From: Priapulus caudatus
Lineage: Eukaryota > Priapulida > Priapulimorpha > Priapulimorphida > Priapulidae
Length of the DNA: 22,500 nt
Assembly: GCF_000485595.1 (NCBI RefSeq)
Contig: NW_014577068.1
Location: 1,183,836 to 1,206,335, forward strand
Direction: 5' to 3'
The notes beneath the pieces were generated by a model. That model was not told the DNA's origin, did no database searches, and worked only from the letters and a program-made list of their open reading frames with translations. A program made the position numbers and the translations under genes. This document shows, piece after piece, positions 21,430-22,500 of this stretch (positions within the stretch are counted from its first letter, which is position 1; each line of letters begins with the position of its first letter).

Positions 21430-22020
21430 CCTTTTTTCTAAGCACACAAAAAGCAAAGACATTTACAGTGAACAAATCCTGTGAGTTTAACGCTTACAGC
21501 TTGAGAAATAAAATGTAAAATAAATGAAAAATAAAACGGACCTTAAGCGCAATAAAAATGTTTTTGTATGTTTGTATTTTTTCCGGGCAGATGACCGCGA
21601 GCAATTCGCCATTGACCATGTAACAGTATATCTATTTATCTCTGGGTAGCAACTGCCCTCTTGACGCCCCACGCTTGCCCCCGCTATCTACGGCCCTGTA
21701 AAATACACAAGACGCTTGCAGCGCGGATGTCTGTAGACGTTACCCGGTACGCGAGAGAGGGCGCTCCCGTCGCACCGCAGTAAATGAACTTTACTGATCT
21801 TGGCCCAGGCGTTATATTTAACATGTCATCAAGAGCTTATAATAAGTATTATACGTGCTTAATCGCGATGAAATACCGAGATAATTGTGTCGTTGTTCAA
21901 CACAGGCGGAAATATCTCGCTAACGCCGAGCGGGATAATTCTATTATCGAACTGCGCATGCTCACTGCGAATGATGCTCACTGCGCATGCTCACTGCTGC
22001 ACTCGCTGTAATGATGGATA
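21430..22020. other. intergenic DNA with a short duplication
   Basis: A/T-rich stretch with several AATAAA words (21505-21535), then G/C-richer DNA. CTGCGCATGCTCACTGC occurs twice at about 21953 and 21980, a 27-bp tandem duplication. The 75-codon open frame at 21784 matches nothing I recognise and crosses this duplication. Confidence 0.5.
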
Positions 22021-22024
22021 GAAA

Positions 22025-22240
22025 ATACCCGGATTATTTGCGCGAGCGTTCACACACGCAAATAATCGCGCTAATTCCAAATAATCGCAGTCAAACGTGC
22101 GATTTGGAGCGCGAATGCTGATCGCGATTATTAGTGAGTATTATTGCGTTCACACTTGTAATAATCTCGGTATTTCGATCGGCGATGCAAAACCGGGATT
22201 TGCATCCCGCTTATTCGCGCCAGTGTGAACGCGCCTAATG
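22025..22240. mobile_element. MITE-like block with GCGTTCACAC motifs
   Basis: GCGTTCACAC appears at about 22047 and 22147 and inverted (GTGTGAACGC) at about 22222. ATTATTTGCGCGAGCGTTCACAC at the left faces the complement of CGCGCCAGTGTGAACGCGCC at the right. Several AATAATCGCG words and the hairpin CCGGGATTTGCATCCCG lie between. Inverted subterminal repeats suggest a non-autonomous DNA transposon; exact ends not resolved. Confidence 0.5.
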
Positions 22241-22312
22241 ACCCATTAAAAAAGACGTTGGAGTATCTGTTAGATAAAATACTCTCGAAGGTTTCATTGC
22301 TGCATCATCACA

Positions 22313-22500
22313 TCCTATAAATTTTCCGCTTTTATTAAGAGAGAGTGATCAACGAGATCAAAGGCTTTACGAAAATCAAGTAAGAGAACTCACAGATAAA
22401 ATATGTTCAGTCTGAGTCGATGCATTGTAAAAAATGTCAGTGAGGTTGATGAGAGCAGACTCACAGGAGAAGCCTTTCCTAACGCCAGATTGATACTTGG
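22313..22500 (-). pseudogene. non-LTR retrotransposon reverse transcriptase fragment
   Basis: The minus strand gives YQSGVRKGFSCESALINLTD (about 22432-22497) and, in another frame, LDFRKAFDLVDHSLL (about 22340-22385). These are neighbouring motifs of reverse transcriptases of LINE elements of the CR1/Jockey/RTE kind, where F/YADD follows later. A frameshift separates them and the second frame stops soon after. Truncated by the window edge, so more of it may lie to the right. Confidence 0.75.

Noticed and set aside
21115-21484. Several 70-112-codon frames rich in His-Thr or Cys-Val
   Set aside because: Translations of the CA microsatellite on both strands.
21784-22011. 75-codon open frame
   Set aside because: No recognised family, and its end is made by a 27-bp local duplication.

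Overview
This is a stretch of animal nuclear DNA: spliced exons with GT..AG introns, several non-autonomous DNA transposons (MITEs), long CA/GT microsatellites and a non-LTR retrotransposon scrap. An invertebrate, probably aquatic, is the best guess from the repeat content, but I cannot name the species.

The one intact gene is a plus-strand SLC22-type (organic cation/anion transporter-like) major facilitator. It has ten coding exons between 13725 and 20005. All ten join in frame without any correction and give 581 residues with a normal 12-helix SLC22 layout.

Positions 1..~6595 are a direct repeat of ~10058..16328. They cover the upstream DNA and exons 1-4 of the same gene, in the same order and orientation. 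The left copy is broken by very many one- or two-base differences, mostly extra bases. After removing one large insertion from each copy it is about 8% longer than the right copy. This looks more like an uncorrected long-read fill or a misplaced haplotype than a normally aged pseudogene, although a real tandem duplication is not excluded. Two large presence/absence differences separate the copies: a ~490-bp, almost pure A/T block in intron 2 of the left copy, and a ~600-bp TIR element with a 5-bp target duplication upstream of the gene in the right copy.

Between the copies lies a ~3.1-kb mobile element (about 6819..9924) with terminal inverted repeats of roughly 180-230 bp. Its single minus-strand gene is broken by frameshifts. 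The product looks like a large invertebrate protein family with FEN1/XPG-like (PIN-fold) nuclease motifs and a cysteine-rich tail; I see no classical DDE transposase. An Academ-like element is the closest class I can suggest.

Downstream of the transporter (20006..22500) I see no gene. That stretch holds a trinucleotide-biased segment, a striking 47-bp palindrome between 10-bp direct repeats, a long CA microsatellite, a MITE-like block with GCGTTCACAC motifs, and the edge of a decayed reverse transcriptase on the minus strand.
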